A stretch of 6,837 bases of DNA from Bordetella parapertussis (GCA_945901665.1 CAMDLJ010000142.1:1-6837); one strand, 5' to 3'. Shown: positions 1-5,997, counted from the stretch's first letter. Notes: generated by a model not told the origin, from the letters alone. Program-made: numbers and translations.

Positions 1-332
1 AAACGGTGCTCATCACCTATACGCTGTGCACCATTGCCAACCCGCATGCGGCCTTGCTGGAGATGCGCCGCGTGCTCGCACCTGGCGGCAAGTTGTTGTT
101 TTGCGAACATGGCTTGGCGCCTGAGGCTTCGGTGCAGCGCTGGCAAAAGCGACTTCAGCCCCTGTGGGGCCCATTGGCGGGCGGTTGTCATTTGGGGCGA
201 GATATTCCCGCATTGCTATCAGCAGCGGGTTTTGAGGTGGCCCTGCTGCAAACGCGCTATCTGACAGGCCCCAAACCCCTCACCTTTCAATACTGGGGGG
301 AAGCCGTGCCTCAGGCACAACTCGCAGCTTGA
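1..332 (+). CDS. Class I SAM-dependent methyltransferase, C-terminal part (5' end outside window)
   Basis: The reading frame is open from the left edge (first whole codon at 3-5) to TGA at 330-332, giving 109 residues. The visible part begins at the end of the Rossmann core: a TYTLCTI strand segment of the kind that follows motif II in UbiE/Methyltransf_11 enzymes, then EMRRVLAPGGKLLFCEHG, the helix, PGG turn and strand (motif III region) typical of class I methyltransferases. After it come W-Q-K-R, a P-L-W, GGCHLGRDIP and AAGF, then a GPKPLTFQYWG tail. The SAM-binding glycine loop (motif I) lies upstream and is not visible. The enzyme probably methylates a small molecule or lipid; the substrate cannot be read from this part. 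The EH...W...GC-L-R pattern resembles animal METTL7/TMT1 thiol methyltransferases as I remember them. The gene converges on the UMF1 permease gene. The fold is secure, the specificity is unknown. Confidence 0.88.
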   Translation, partial: TVLITYTLCTIANPHAALLEMRRVLAPGGKLLFCEHGLAPEASVQRWQKRLQPLWGPLAGGCHLGRDIPALLSAAGFEVALLQTRYLTGPKPLTFQYWGEAVPQAQLAA

Positions 333-372
333 TTTGCGGGATTTGCTGGGCCCAACCACGGGGCCATCACAA

Positions 373-398
373 CGCTGGCGGCCTGGCGCAACCCAGCG
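373..398. repeat. Inverted repeat in the convergent spacer (weak terminator candidate)
   Basis: The arms CGCTGG (373-378) and CCAGCG (393-398) are perfect complements around a 14-nt loop. They sit in the 106-bp gap between the ends of the converging methyltransferase and UMF1 genes. A second small pair, GGCCC (349-353) and GGGCC (361-365), lies just upstream. Neither is followed by a T run on either strand, so these are not classical intrinsic terminators; in such GC-rich DNA short pairs also arise by chance. Confidence 0.2.
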
Positions 399-438
399 AT
401 CATCTCCCAGCCTTGCACAGCGGGTGCTGGTGCGGGCA

Positions 439-1731
439 TCAACCACGCCGGATACGTTCCGCCTCGGGCATGCGCACCTGGGTCAGCAGCAGCAGGCCCA
501 GCAAAAACAAGCCAGCGGTGCTGGCCAAAGCCAAGCGCTGGTTGCCACCGCTGAACCAGGTGATGGCACCATAAAGCAAGGGGCCCAGCACGCTGGCCAG
601 GCGAATGGCAAAGGTCCATGCGCCAAAACAAACCGCCAAATGCGCGGGCGGTGTGAGCAAACCCACCATGGCTCGGCCACACGATTGGCTGGCCCCCATG
701 CTCAGGCCCGCCAAGGTGGCGGCGCCCCAAAATGACAACTTGTCAGTGGCTGCTGCAGCCCAGAAACAAGTGACACACCACACCACCAAGGTCAGGGCCA
801 AAGCACGCCGGTGCCCAAATCGGTCTTGCCCGTGGCCCAGCACCAAGGCCCCCACAGCAGCCGCGATGTTGAGCACAAACACCATGAGCATGGTTTCGGT
901 GGTTTCAAAGCCCATCACGGTTTGGGCATAGATGGCGGCCAAGGCAATCGCCACCGCCACCCCCGCTTGGTAAGCCACCGTGCAAGCCAGCAACCACCGC
1001 ATGGCCGCTTGGGTATGGAGCACCGCCCAGGTGCTGCGCCAGCGGGCCACCACGCCCTCAGCGGCGCCGCTGCCGGGTGCAGACTGCGGGACAGCGCGTT
1101 CGCGCAAACACGCAAAGGTGACCCCACTGGCCAGGGCAAACACAGCCGCGGTGATGAGCATGGTGATGGGCACAAAGTCGACCGCCGTTTTCCCTTGGCC
1201 TTGGGCCCAAAACACATAAGCCAAACTCAGACCGAGGGTGAGCATGCCCCCCACATAGCCCCAAGCCCAGCCCCAGGCGCTGACCCGGCCCATGGCTTCG
1301 GGCGGTGCCAGCTCAGGCAAAAACGCGGCCACCAAAGATTCGCCATGCGCAAAAAACAATTGCGACAGCGCAATCAACACCCCGGCCCACACCACATCCC
1401 CGGCACCCACCGTGGCCAGGCCAGCGGTGCACACCACACAGCCCACGGTGCTGACGGCCAAAGCGCGTTTTTTGGCGGCATGGCGATCGGCCCAAGCGCT
1501 GACAACGGGCAGGCTGATCATGACCAAGGCATGCGAGGCGGCCAACACACAGGTCCATGCCAAGGTGGCCCAAGCCGCATCGGCGGCCACCACGCCAACA
1601 AAATAGGCCGAAAACACGGCCGTCAACACCACGGTGGCGTAACCCGAATTGGCAAAGTCGTACATGGCCCAACCCAACAGGTCGCGCCGTCCCACGCCGG
1701 GGTTCAAAGAGATGTTGGGGGGTGTCACCAC
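439..1731 (-). CDS. MFS permease, UMF1 (Atg22-like) family
   Basis: A 430-residue polytopic inner-membrane protein, the usual length for bacterial UMF1-family members. Diagnostic segments are GWAMYDFANSGYATVV (residues 20-35, first membrane helix), AWADRHAAKKR (79-89, MFS motif A-like loop between helices 2 and 3), and FLPELAPPEAMGRVSAWGW (137-155) followed by a glycine-rich helix. About twelve hydrophobic segments can be seen, with a polar central loop near residues 205-235 between the two halves. UMF1 proteins are related to the yeast vacuolar amino-acid effluxer Atg22; bacterial substrates are mostly unknown. The GTG at 1731 is the first start after an in-frame stop at 1750-1752. AAAGG on the minus strand (1736-1740) lies 4 nt before it and 7 nt before a second GTG at 1728, so the latter may be the true start. 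It follows the DUF6806-like gene on the same strand by 73 bp and may share its transcript. Confidence 0.92.
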   Translation of the reverse strand: MVTPPNISLNPGVGRRDLLGWAMYDFANSGYATVVLTAVFSAYFVGVVAADAAWATLAWTCVLAASHALVMISLPVVSAWADRHAAKKRALAVSTVGCVVCTAGLATVGAGDVVWAGVLIALSQLFFAHGESLVAAFLPELAPPEAMGRVSAWGWAWGYVGGMLTLGLSLAYVFWAQGQGKTAVDFVPITMLITAAVFALASGVTFACLRERAVPQSAPGSGAAEGVVARWRSTWAVLHTQAAMRWLLACTVAYQAGVAVAIALAAIYAQTVMGFETTETMLMVFVLNIAAAVGALVLGHGQDRFGHRRALALTLVVWCVTCFWAAAATDKLSFWGAATLAGLSMGASQSCGRAMVGLLTPPAHLAVCFGAWTFAIRLASVLGPLLYGAITWFSGGNQRLALASTAGLFLLGLLLLTQVRMPEAERIRRG

Positions 1732-1796
1732 AAAGCCTTTGCGCTGTGCTTACAGGTGGTTGAGGGTTTAGGGCTGCGGGGACACCAAGCGCGCAG

Positions 1797-1811
1797 GCAC
1801 TGCTTCAGTGC
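1797..1811 (-). repeat. Perfect hairpin overlapping the stop codon of the DUF6806-like gene
   Basis: The arms GCACTG (1797-1802) and CAGTGC (1806-1811) are perfect complements around a 3-nt loop. On the minus strand the TGA stop at 1805-1807 falls in the top of the hairpin. No T run follows in the direction of transcription, so it is unlikely to be an intrinsic terminator. It could stabilise the 3' end or set the ratio between the DUF6806-like and UMF1 genes; that role is inference. Confidence 0.3.
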
Positions 1812-2428
1812 AGGTGGCGTGGCTTGCGCGGACCACCATGGCCAGGGTTGCCGCCCGGGCCGCGGGGTGGGCGATCCAGGCGCATGGAGTTAACCAAGGC
1901 ATCAAAGCGGCCCGAAAAAAGCTTGTCAATTTCAGCGACCACGCCGCCCAACTCAGCGCCGTCAAAGTGGCGCTCCATCATGTGCACCACGTCGCTGACC
2001 AGCAAGTCGCGCTGCACCTGCATGATGGCCGCCGGGCTGGGGCCGACGAAGAGCATCAAAAAATCATCGCGCGATTCGCCCTCTTCGGGGCCCTCTTCTT
2101 GGTCAAATTCGGTGTCGTAGAAGGTGACTTCAATGGACGCACCGGCCTTGGTCAACTCGTTCAAGTTCATGCACATGTCATCCAAGCATTGGCGAAAGTC
2201 TTCGTCGCCAGGCACCGTCCAACACATGCGCAGCAGGTTGTCGTTTTCATCAAACTGCAAACCGAGTTCTTCTTCATAGGCACTGGCCGCTCCATCGGCC
2301 AAAGACTTGGCCCCCGCGTACTTCCACAGCGGGCGCAAGGCCTCATGCAACTGAGGCAAACCCACCTCTTCGCGCAGTGGCACGTCGCCATGGACATGGA
2401 TTTCAAAGGGTTGGTTGTATCGCGGCAT
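1805..2428 (-). CDS. Conserved Burkholderiales protein of unknown function (DUF6806-like)
   Basis: A 207-residue soluble protein with no signal peptide or membrane helix, so presumably cytoplasmic. I recall proteins beginning MPRYNQPFEIHVHGDVPLRE as a conserved Burkholderiales family, DUF6806 to my memory; no function is known to me. Visible parts: an N-terminal segment with His-x-His-Gly (11-14), a LWKYAGAKSLADGAASAYEEE helix-like region (34-54), CWTVPGDEDF (69-78) leading into a Cys/Met-rich helix (81-90), an acidic linker (105-122), a hydrophobic FLMLFVGPSPAAIMQVQRD (123-141), an amphipathic helix to about 183, and a Gly/Pro/Arg/His-rich tail ending HLH. The ATG at 2428 is preferred over the longer GTG at 2467 because family-like sequence begins there, an AGAAAGAA purine stretch precedes it, and no Shine-Dalgarno precedes the GTG. 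It lies between the cysteine-cluster gene and the UMF1 gene on the same strand. Confidence 0.82.
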   Translation of the reverse strand: MPRYNQPFEIHVHGDVPLREEVGLPQLHEALRPLWKYAGAKSLADGAASAYEEELGLQFDENDNLLRMCWTVPGDEDFRQCLDDMCMNLNELTKAGASIEVTFYDTEFDQEEGPEEGESRDDFLMLFVGPSPAAIMQVQRDLLVSDVVHMMERHFDGAELGGVVAEIDKLFSGRFDALVNSMRLDRPPRGPGGNPGHGGPRKPRHLH

Positions 2429-2450
2429 GGCTGAATTCTTTCTGGTGCGA

Positions 2451-2467
2451 GTGTGTCGTTCACACAC
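2451..2467 (-). repeat. Hairpin in the leader of the DUF6806-like gene
   Basis: The arms GTGTGT (2451-2456) and ACACAC (2462-2467) are perfect complements around a 5-nt loop. The hairpin ends 22 nt before the chosen ATG at 2428, just upstream of its AGAAAGAA purine stretch. It may affect ribosome access or mRNA stability. The arms are simple GT/AC dinucleotide repeats, so chance is a real alternative. I saw no convincing sigma-70 promoter in the 121-bp gap. Confidence 0.25.
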
Positions 2468-2549
2468 ACCCCGGCAAGGGTGGCGTGAATGCTACCACCA
2501 CGATCACCATTCTCCCTGGATGGCAACGCACGGGCATCACCAGAATGCG

Positions 2550-3293
2550 CTACACAAATTGGACATATTGCACAGCGCCACCCGCCAGCGTGGCAACAGG
2601 CGCACAAAGCGCACCCATGTCTTGCAAGGTATGGATGTTTTCGGCCACATGGGTGGTGAGTGTCCAATCGCCAGGGGTCGGTGGCGCTTCTGTGTCGGGG
2701 CAGGCCAAAAGCGCATCCAACAGTTGCGTTGGATCGGGGGAGTGAACCACATAGCCTTGGTTGGAGATGGCGCTGGCATGGATGCCCAATTGAGCACAAA
2801 TCCAGGCCTTGCGCCCCACCTCCTCCCTGGCACGCAGGCGAAATGCCTGCACATCTGCGTAGAGGGTGTCGGTCATCAAGGGCAGCACGCCCTGCCATGC
2901 CTCGGGCGGGCAAGCTTTTTGAGCCGGGCTTGTGGCCACAAACGGGTTGACCTCGGCGGGGTAGATGCGGCAAGTCAAGGGCCGGTTGGCGTAAACCCCG
3001 CACATGTTTTGCGCACCCAAATGGGGGCATGGGCCATCAAAGGAAGCCACCAGGTAGACCAACACGCGGATGGGCAAGCGCCCGCTCATGGACGCAAACG
3101 AAATGGACCGCTTGTGCGCCGCCACAGCGTCTGTCGGGTCGGGCTTGGCCACCCAAGGGATGGCCTCGCAGATGAGCTGCACCTGACCACCCCGATGCAA
3201 CCAATCCACGGCCTCGGTCATGCCCAAGGGCAATTTCAGCTTGTGACAGCACTGGCCACAGGCAGTGCAATTGAAATTAGGTTGGTTGGGCAT
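2550..3293 (-). CDS. YkgJ-family cysteine-cluster protein (putative Zn/Fe-chelating)
   Basis: A 247-residue soluble protein. It opens with FNCTACGQCC, the CxxCxxCC signature (Cys 9, 12, 15, 16) of the YkgJ/UPF0153 putative zinc- or iron-chelating domain. The rest of the family pattern follows: CPHL with Cys 89, then CGVYANRPLTCRIYP with Cys 98 and Cys 108, plus Cys 42 and Cys 128 as further possible ligands. Family members are thought to bind a metal or Fe-S centre, but their reaction is not established. The last ~110 residues lack a motif I recognise. The ATG at 3293 is the only start between the in-frame stop at 3315-3317 and the cysteine motif. No Shine-Dalgarno precedes it, and the 26-nt gap to the tRNA-Leu CCA end leaves little room for a separate promoter, so co-transcription with the tRNA is likely. 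The DUF6806-like gene follows after 121 bp. Confidence 0.9.
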   Translation of the reverse strand: MPNQPNFNCTACGQCCHKLKLPLGMTEAVDWLHRGGQVQLICEAIPWVAKPDPTDAVAAHKRSISFASMSGRLPIRVLVYLVASFDGPCPHLGAQNMCGVYANRPLTCRIYPAEVNPFVATSPAQKACPPEAWQGVLPLMTDTLYADVQAFRLRAREEVGRKAWICAQLGIHASAISNQGYVVHSPDPTQLLDALLACPDTEAPPTPGDWTLTTHVAENIHTLQDMGALCAPVATLAGGAVQYVQFV

Positions 3294-3319
3294 CGGTTGG
3301 GGTTGACCGAAACGTCACT

Positions 3320-3412
3320 TGGTGCCCGGGACGGGAATCGAACCCGTACGCCCGCTACTAACGAAGCGGCGGATTTTAAGTCCGCTGTGTCTACCAATTT
3401 CACCACCCGGGC
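3320..3412 (-). tRNA. tRNA-Leu(UAA)
   Basis: Reading the minus strand, acceptor arms GCCCGGG (3406-3412) and CCCGGGC (3324-3330) pair over 7 bp, followed by discriminator A and an encoded CCA (3320-3322). The anticodon arm is GCGGA-CTTAAAA-TCCGC, giving anticodon UAA, which reads leucine UUA/UUG codons. The T arm is ACGGG-TTCGATT-CCCGT with the expected TTCGA. The D arm carries GTG/CAC and a GGTAGAC loop, and the 21-nt variable region with a CGCT/AGCG stem marks a class II tRNA (Leu/Ser/Tyr). The total of 93 nt is 6 more than the E. coli counterpart as I remember it, all in the variable region. The gene is divergent from the MFS gene at 3485 and lies directly upstream of the cysteine-cluster gene. 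I could not pick a convincing -35/-10 pair in the 72-bp upstream gap. Confidence 0.97.
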
Positions 3413-3484
3413 GATGGGCGGGATGCCATTGTCGCAAACTTCATCAGACTGCCGCCCCGGCGTGGCATGCGATGATGCGCCCCC

Positions 3485-4735
3485 ATGTCCAACAACCCCA
3501 CCGCCCACCCCAACGAACGCTGGATTTTGTGGGTGCTGGCTGGCATTCAGTTCAGCCACATCGTGGATTTCATGATCATGATGCCCCTGGGGCCACAGAT
3601 CACCCGCCAATTTGGCATTGGTGACGCGGCATTTGGCTTTTTGGTCTCGTCTTACACCTGGGCGGCGGCCATTTCGGGCCTGGTGGCGTCGGCGTATGTG
3701 GACCGCTTTGACCGCAAACGTTTGTTGTTGGCGCTGTTTGTGGCTTTCTCTGTCGCCACTTTGGGTTGTGCCGTGGCCTGGAGCTACGCCAGCCTGGTGG
3801 CCGCACGCATTGCCACGGGCTTGTTTGGCGGTGTGCTCTCGGCCCTGGTGCAGACCATGGTCGCCGAATTGATCCCCTTTGAGCGCCGGGGCCGTGCCAT
3901 GTCGGTGATTTTGTCGGCCTTTTCGCTGGCCACGGTGGTGGGCGTGCCAGCCAGTTTGTTCATCGCAGCTTGGTCGAGTTGGCACATGCCGTTTGTGGCC
4001 ATTGCCGTGTTTGGTTTGTTGCTGTGCGCCGTGGCTTGGCGGGTGTTGCCGCGCATGCGCGGGCACATGCAGGGGCCCGAGCGACCCGCCATGCGCGCCA
4101 TGCTGGCCAGCGTGCTGTCGGATGTGAACCACCGGTGGGCTTTTTTGTTTTCTGCCTTGATGATGTTCACTGGCTTTGCGGTGATTCCCTACATCACCAT
4201 TTACTTGCAAACCAATGTGGGGCTGAATGCACAACAAGTGCCGCTGATTTATTTGTTTGGTGGCGCGGCCACCTTGTTCACGGCGCGCTGGATTGGCCGG
4301 CTCAGCGACCGGCATGGCAAGGTGCAGGTGTTCACCGGCTTGGCGGCTTTTGTGGTGCTGCCTTTGCAGGTGTTGACGCACTTGCCACCGGTGGCTTTGC
4401 CCTGGGTGATCGCACTCAACACGGTGATGTTTGTGGTGCTCAGCGGGCGCATGATCCCAGGCATGGCACTGGTGGGGGCTTCAGCCAACCCCGCGGTGCG
4501 CGGCAGTTTCATGGCCATCAACAGCGCGGTGCAATCCCTCGCCATGGGGGCCGCCGCCTTTGTCGGCGGGCTGATCATTTCACGCGATGCACAAGGCCTG
4601 GTGCAAGACTACGGTTGGAACGCCGTGGTGGGCGGTGCGGCCAGTTTGCTGTCGATTTGGGTGGTGCGCCGCTTGGTGGTGCGCGACCCGAGCACCAGCA
4701 CCAGCACCAGCACTTCAAGCCAAGCCAAGCCCTGA
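3485..4735 (+). CDS. MFS transporter, DHA1-like (drug/metabolite efflux type)
   Basis: A 416-residue inner-membrane protein with about twelve hydrophobic helices, the usual MFS length. Near the start, IVDFMIMMPLGPQI (26-39) holds the membrane-embedded acidic residue and proline turn common in this subgroup. Motif A is GLVASAYVDRFDRKR (65-79), a motif-B-like ARIATGLFGG lies at 107-116, RRGRAMS is at 134-140, and a motif-C-like GVPASLF is at 153-159, which points to a proton-driven exporter. The second half repeats the pattern with GRLSDRHGK. The substrate cannot be told from sequence; AraJ-like sugar or drug efflux is the usual annotation. The ATG at 3485 fits the family N-terminus, but no Shine-Dalgarno is visible. 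The C-terminus (403-411) is a repetitive Ser-Thr tail. It is divergent from tRNA-Leu and convergent with the Bug gene. Confidence 0.92.
   Translation: MSNNPTAHPNERWILWVLAGIQFSHIVDFMIMMPLGPQITRQFGIGDAAFGFLVSSYTWAAAISGLVASAYVDRFDRKRLLLALFVAFSVATLGCAVAWSYASLVAARIATGLFGGVLSALVQTMVAELIPFERRGRAMSVILSAFSLATVVGVPASLFIAAWSSWHMPFVAIAVFGLLLCAVAWRVLPRMRGHMQGPERPAMRAMLASVLSDVNHRWAFLFSALMMFTGFAVIPYITIYLQTNVGLNAQQVPLIYLFGGAATLFTARWIGRLSDRHGKVQVFTGLAAFVVLPLQVLTHLPPVALPWVIALNTVMFVVLSGRMIPGMALVGASANPAVRGSFMAINSAVQSLAMGAAAFVGGLIISRDAQGLVQDYGWNAVVGGAASLLSIWVVRRLVVRDPSTSTSTSTSSQAKP
4691..4731 (+). repeat. Short tandem repeats coding for the MFS C-terminal tail
   Basis: Hexamer AGCACC occurs three times plus five bases (4691-4713), coding alternating Ser-Thr. 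Pentamer AAGCC then occurs three times (4717-4731), ending two bases before the TGA at 4733. Hexamer slippage would change tail length in frame; pentamer slippage would shift the frame at the last codons and bypass the stop. Copy numbers are low, so strong instability is not expected. Confidence 0.7.
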
Positions 4736-4761
4736 GGCCAGGTCACATTGTGCTGTGCCCT

Positions 4762-4809
4762 GCACCACCCATCAGCCTTCAGCGCGTTGCGCGTCCATCC
4801 GGGCGGTGC
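4762..4809. repeat. Long imperfect inverted repeat between converging genes (possible bidirectional terminator)
   Basis: Arms GCACCACCC (4762-4770) and GGGCGGTGC (4801-4809) pair in 8 of 9 positions. Between them lies a small inner hairpin, CGCG (4783-4786) and CGCG (4790-4793) around TTG. The structure fills the 85-bp gap between the MFS stop and the Bug stop, where a terminator for both strands would be useful. No T run follows on either side, so intrinsic termination is not supported. Confidence 0.28.
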
Positions 4810-4820
4810 AATACAGGATT

Positions 4821-5798
4821 TCAGTCGGCCTTGGCACCCGAGGCCTTGACGATGGGGCCCCAGCGGGCGACTTCAGCGCGGTTCATCTCGGCCATCTGGG
4901 CTGGCCCATAGCCCATGATGTTGTAGCCCAGGTCGGTCATGCGCTTGATGTAATCGGGTGACTTGGTGCCTTTGATGGCCTCGCCACTGAGTTTGGCAAT
5001 GATCTCAGGTGGCGTGCCCACGGGCACCGACAAACCAAACCAAACCCCCGACTCGTAATTGGCCACACCTGCCTCGGCAATGGTGGGCAAATCGGGCAAG
5101 GTCGGGTCGCGCTTGGCACCGGTGGTGGCCAAGGCGCGCAATTTGCCCGCCTTGATGTGGGGCAAGGCCGAGGGGATGTTGTCAAACATCATCATCACTT
5201 GACCGCCCAGCAAGTCGTTGACCGCCGGTGCGCTGCCCTTGTAAGGGATGTGCAGCATGTTCGCGCCGGTGAGGAACTTGAACATTTCGCCCGACATGTG
5301 GATGCTGGTGCCGCTGCCACTGGAGGCGTAGTTGACTTGTTGCGATGGGTTTTTCGCCAAGGCGATCACCTCGGCCACGCTATTGGCTTTGACCGATGGG
5401 TGCAGCACCAGCACGTTGTTGAGCGAGACCAAAGCGGCCACCGGCACCAGGTCTTTGTTGGGGTCAAAGGGCATCTTGGCGTACAGCGCGGGGTTGATGC
5501 CTTGGATGCCGCTGGTGGTCATAAAGATGGTGTAACCATCGGGCGCCGCGCGCGCGGCCTCAGCGCCACCGATGTTGCCGCCGGCACCCGGGCGGTTTTC
5601 CACGGTCACTGGTTGACCCAGAGTTTTCGACAGCTCATTGGCAATGGCGCGTGAAGCAATGTCCACCGCGCCTGCCGGTGGGAAGGGGCATATCAAGCGA
5701 ATGGGTTTGTTGGGAAAGCCTTGGGCATGGGCCACGCCGCCCAGCACCATCAAGGCCACGCCGGCCAAAAGCGTCAGACGACGGTTGATTTCTCGCAT
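4821..5798 (-). CDS. Bug-family tripartite tricarboxylate transporter substrate-binding receptor
   Basis: A 325-residue periplasmic solute receptor of the TctC/Bug family, at the normal family length. Residues 1-25 form a Sec signal peptide: charged MREINRR, a hydrophobic core, and an AHA-Q cleavage site. Mature family motifs follow in order: PNKPIRLICPFPPAGAVDI (29-47) with the ligand-contacting Asp 46, ENRPGAGGNIGGAEAA (67-82), DGYT (87-90), NYASSGSGTSIHMSGEMF (156-173), HIPYKGSAPAVNDLLGGQV (183-201) and PTIAEAG (238-244). Bug proteins capture carboxylates and other small organic ligands; this ligand is unknown. No TctA or TctB membrane subunit is in the window, so it is an orphan, as is common in Burkholderiales. 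The ATG at 5798 is chosen because the signal peptide starts there and AGGAG lies 5 nt upstream. The same frame is open up to 6116, but that part is non-coding leader and shadow of the next gene. Confidence 0.95.
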   Translation of the reverse strand: MREINRRLTLLAGVALMVLGGVAHAQGFPNKPIRLICPFPPAGAVDIASRAIANELSKTLGQPVTVENRPGAGGNIGGAEAARAAPDGYTIFMTTSGIQGINPALYAKMPFDPNKDLVPVAALVSLNNVLVLHPSVKANSVAEVIALAKNPSQQVNYASSGSGTSIHMSGEMFKFLTGANMLHIPYKGSAPAVNDLLGGQVMMMFDNIPSALPHIKAGKLRALATTGAKRDPTLPDLPTIAEAGVANYESGVWFGLSVPVGTPPEIIAKLSGEAIKGTKSPDYIKRMTDLGYNIMGYGPAQMAEMNRAEVARWGPIVKASGAKAD

Positions 5799-5802
5799 GC
5801 TG

Positions 5803-5810
5803 TCTCCTGA
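5803..5810 (-). promoter_or_regulatory. Strong ribosome binding site of the Bug gene
   Basis: On the minus strand TCAGGAGA (5810 down to 5803) carries a full AGGAG core 5 nt before the ATG at 5798. It decides the start in a frame that stays open a further 318 bases upstream. It is the clearest Shine-Dalgarno in the window; the other genes have weak ones or none. Confidence 0.85.
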
Positions 5811-5817
5811 AGAAGGG

Positions 5818-5847
5818 TTGGGTGCCATCGTAACCGTCTTGGGTGCA
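5818..5847. repeat. Direct repeat TTGGGTGC, 21 bp apart, upstream of the Bug gene
   Basis: TTGGGTGC occurs at 5818-5825 and again at 5839-5846, exactly two helical turns apart, 20-48 bp before the Bug ATG. The second copy overlaps a 10-bp palindrome CACCATGGTG (5846-5855). A related GTCTTGGG occurs at 5836-5843 and again exactly 100 bp further at 5936-5943. These could be operator half-sites for a regulator of the receptor gene, but no regulator gene is in the window and no promoter could be placed with confidence. Confidence 0.3.
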
Positions 5848-5945
5848 CCATGGTGGCATCCCAGCCCGCGAAAGTAGTTTTGGGGGCCTAGGAAAAACCC
5901 GCGATCGCCGTGTGCGTCGGCACAAGTTAGCGGTTGTCTTGGGCA

Positions 5946-5970
5946 CAAAAAAGCCTGCGCAAGGCAGGCT
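5946..5970 (-). terminator. Intrinsic (Rho-independent) terminator after the polysaccharide gene
   Basis: Read on the minus strand, AGCCTGC (5970-5964) and GCAGGCT (5958-5952) form a perfect 7-bp GC-rich stem with a 5-nt loop. A run of six T (5952-5947, sharing its first T with the stem) follows at once. It begins 27 nt after the stop codon of the WbpM-like gene and isolates that gene from the Bug receptor gene downstream. This is the only textbook terminator in the window. Confidence 0.88.
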
Positions 5971-5997
5971 GTGAAAAGACTTGGCGCAGGGAGTGGA

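Noticed and set aside
811..1893. 360-codon open frame on the plus strand across the UMF1 gene
   Set aside because: It lies antisense to a clear UMF1 permease, is rich in His/Gly/Pro/Gln as shadow frames of GC-rich genes are, and shows no family motif.
2429..2467. Longer GTG start for the DUF6806-like gene
   Set aside because: It adds 13 residues unlike the family N-terminus and has no Shine-Dalgarno; the codons also form a hairpin leader.
2415..3575. 386-codon open frame on the plus strand
   Set aside because: It overlaps the cysteine-cluster gene, the tRNA and the start of the MFS gene, and has no recognisable domain.
3236..4381. 381-codon open frame on the minus strand across the MFS gene and the tRNA
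   Set aside because: It runs through the tRNA-Leu gene and antisense to a well-supported MFS protein; the His/Gln/Arg-rich composition is that of a shadow frame.
3970..4911. 313-codon open frame in a second frame of the MFS gene
   Set aside because: Same-strand shadow frame of the MFS gene with no ribosome site or domain; it continues past the MFS stop only by chance.
5901..5908. GCGATCGC octamer palindrome
   Set aside because: A single copy in a GC-rich spacer; there is no sign of a repeated genomic element in the window.
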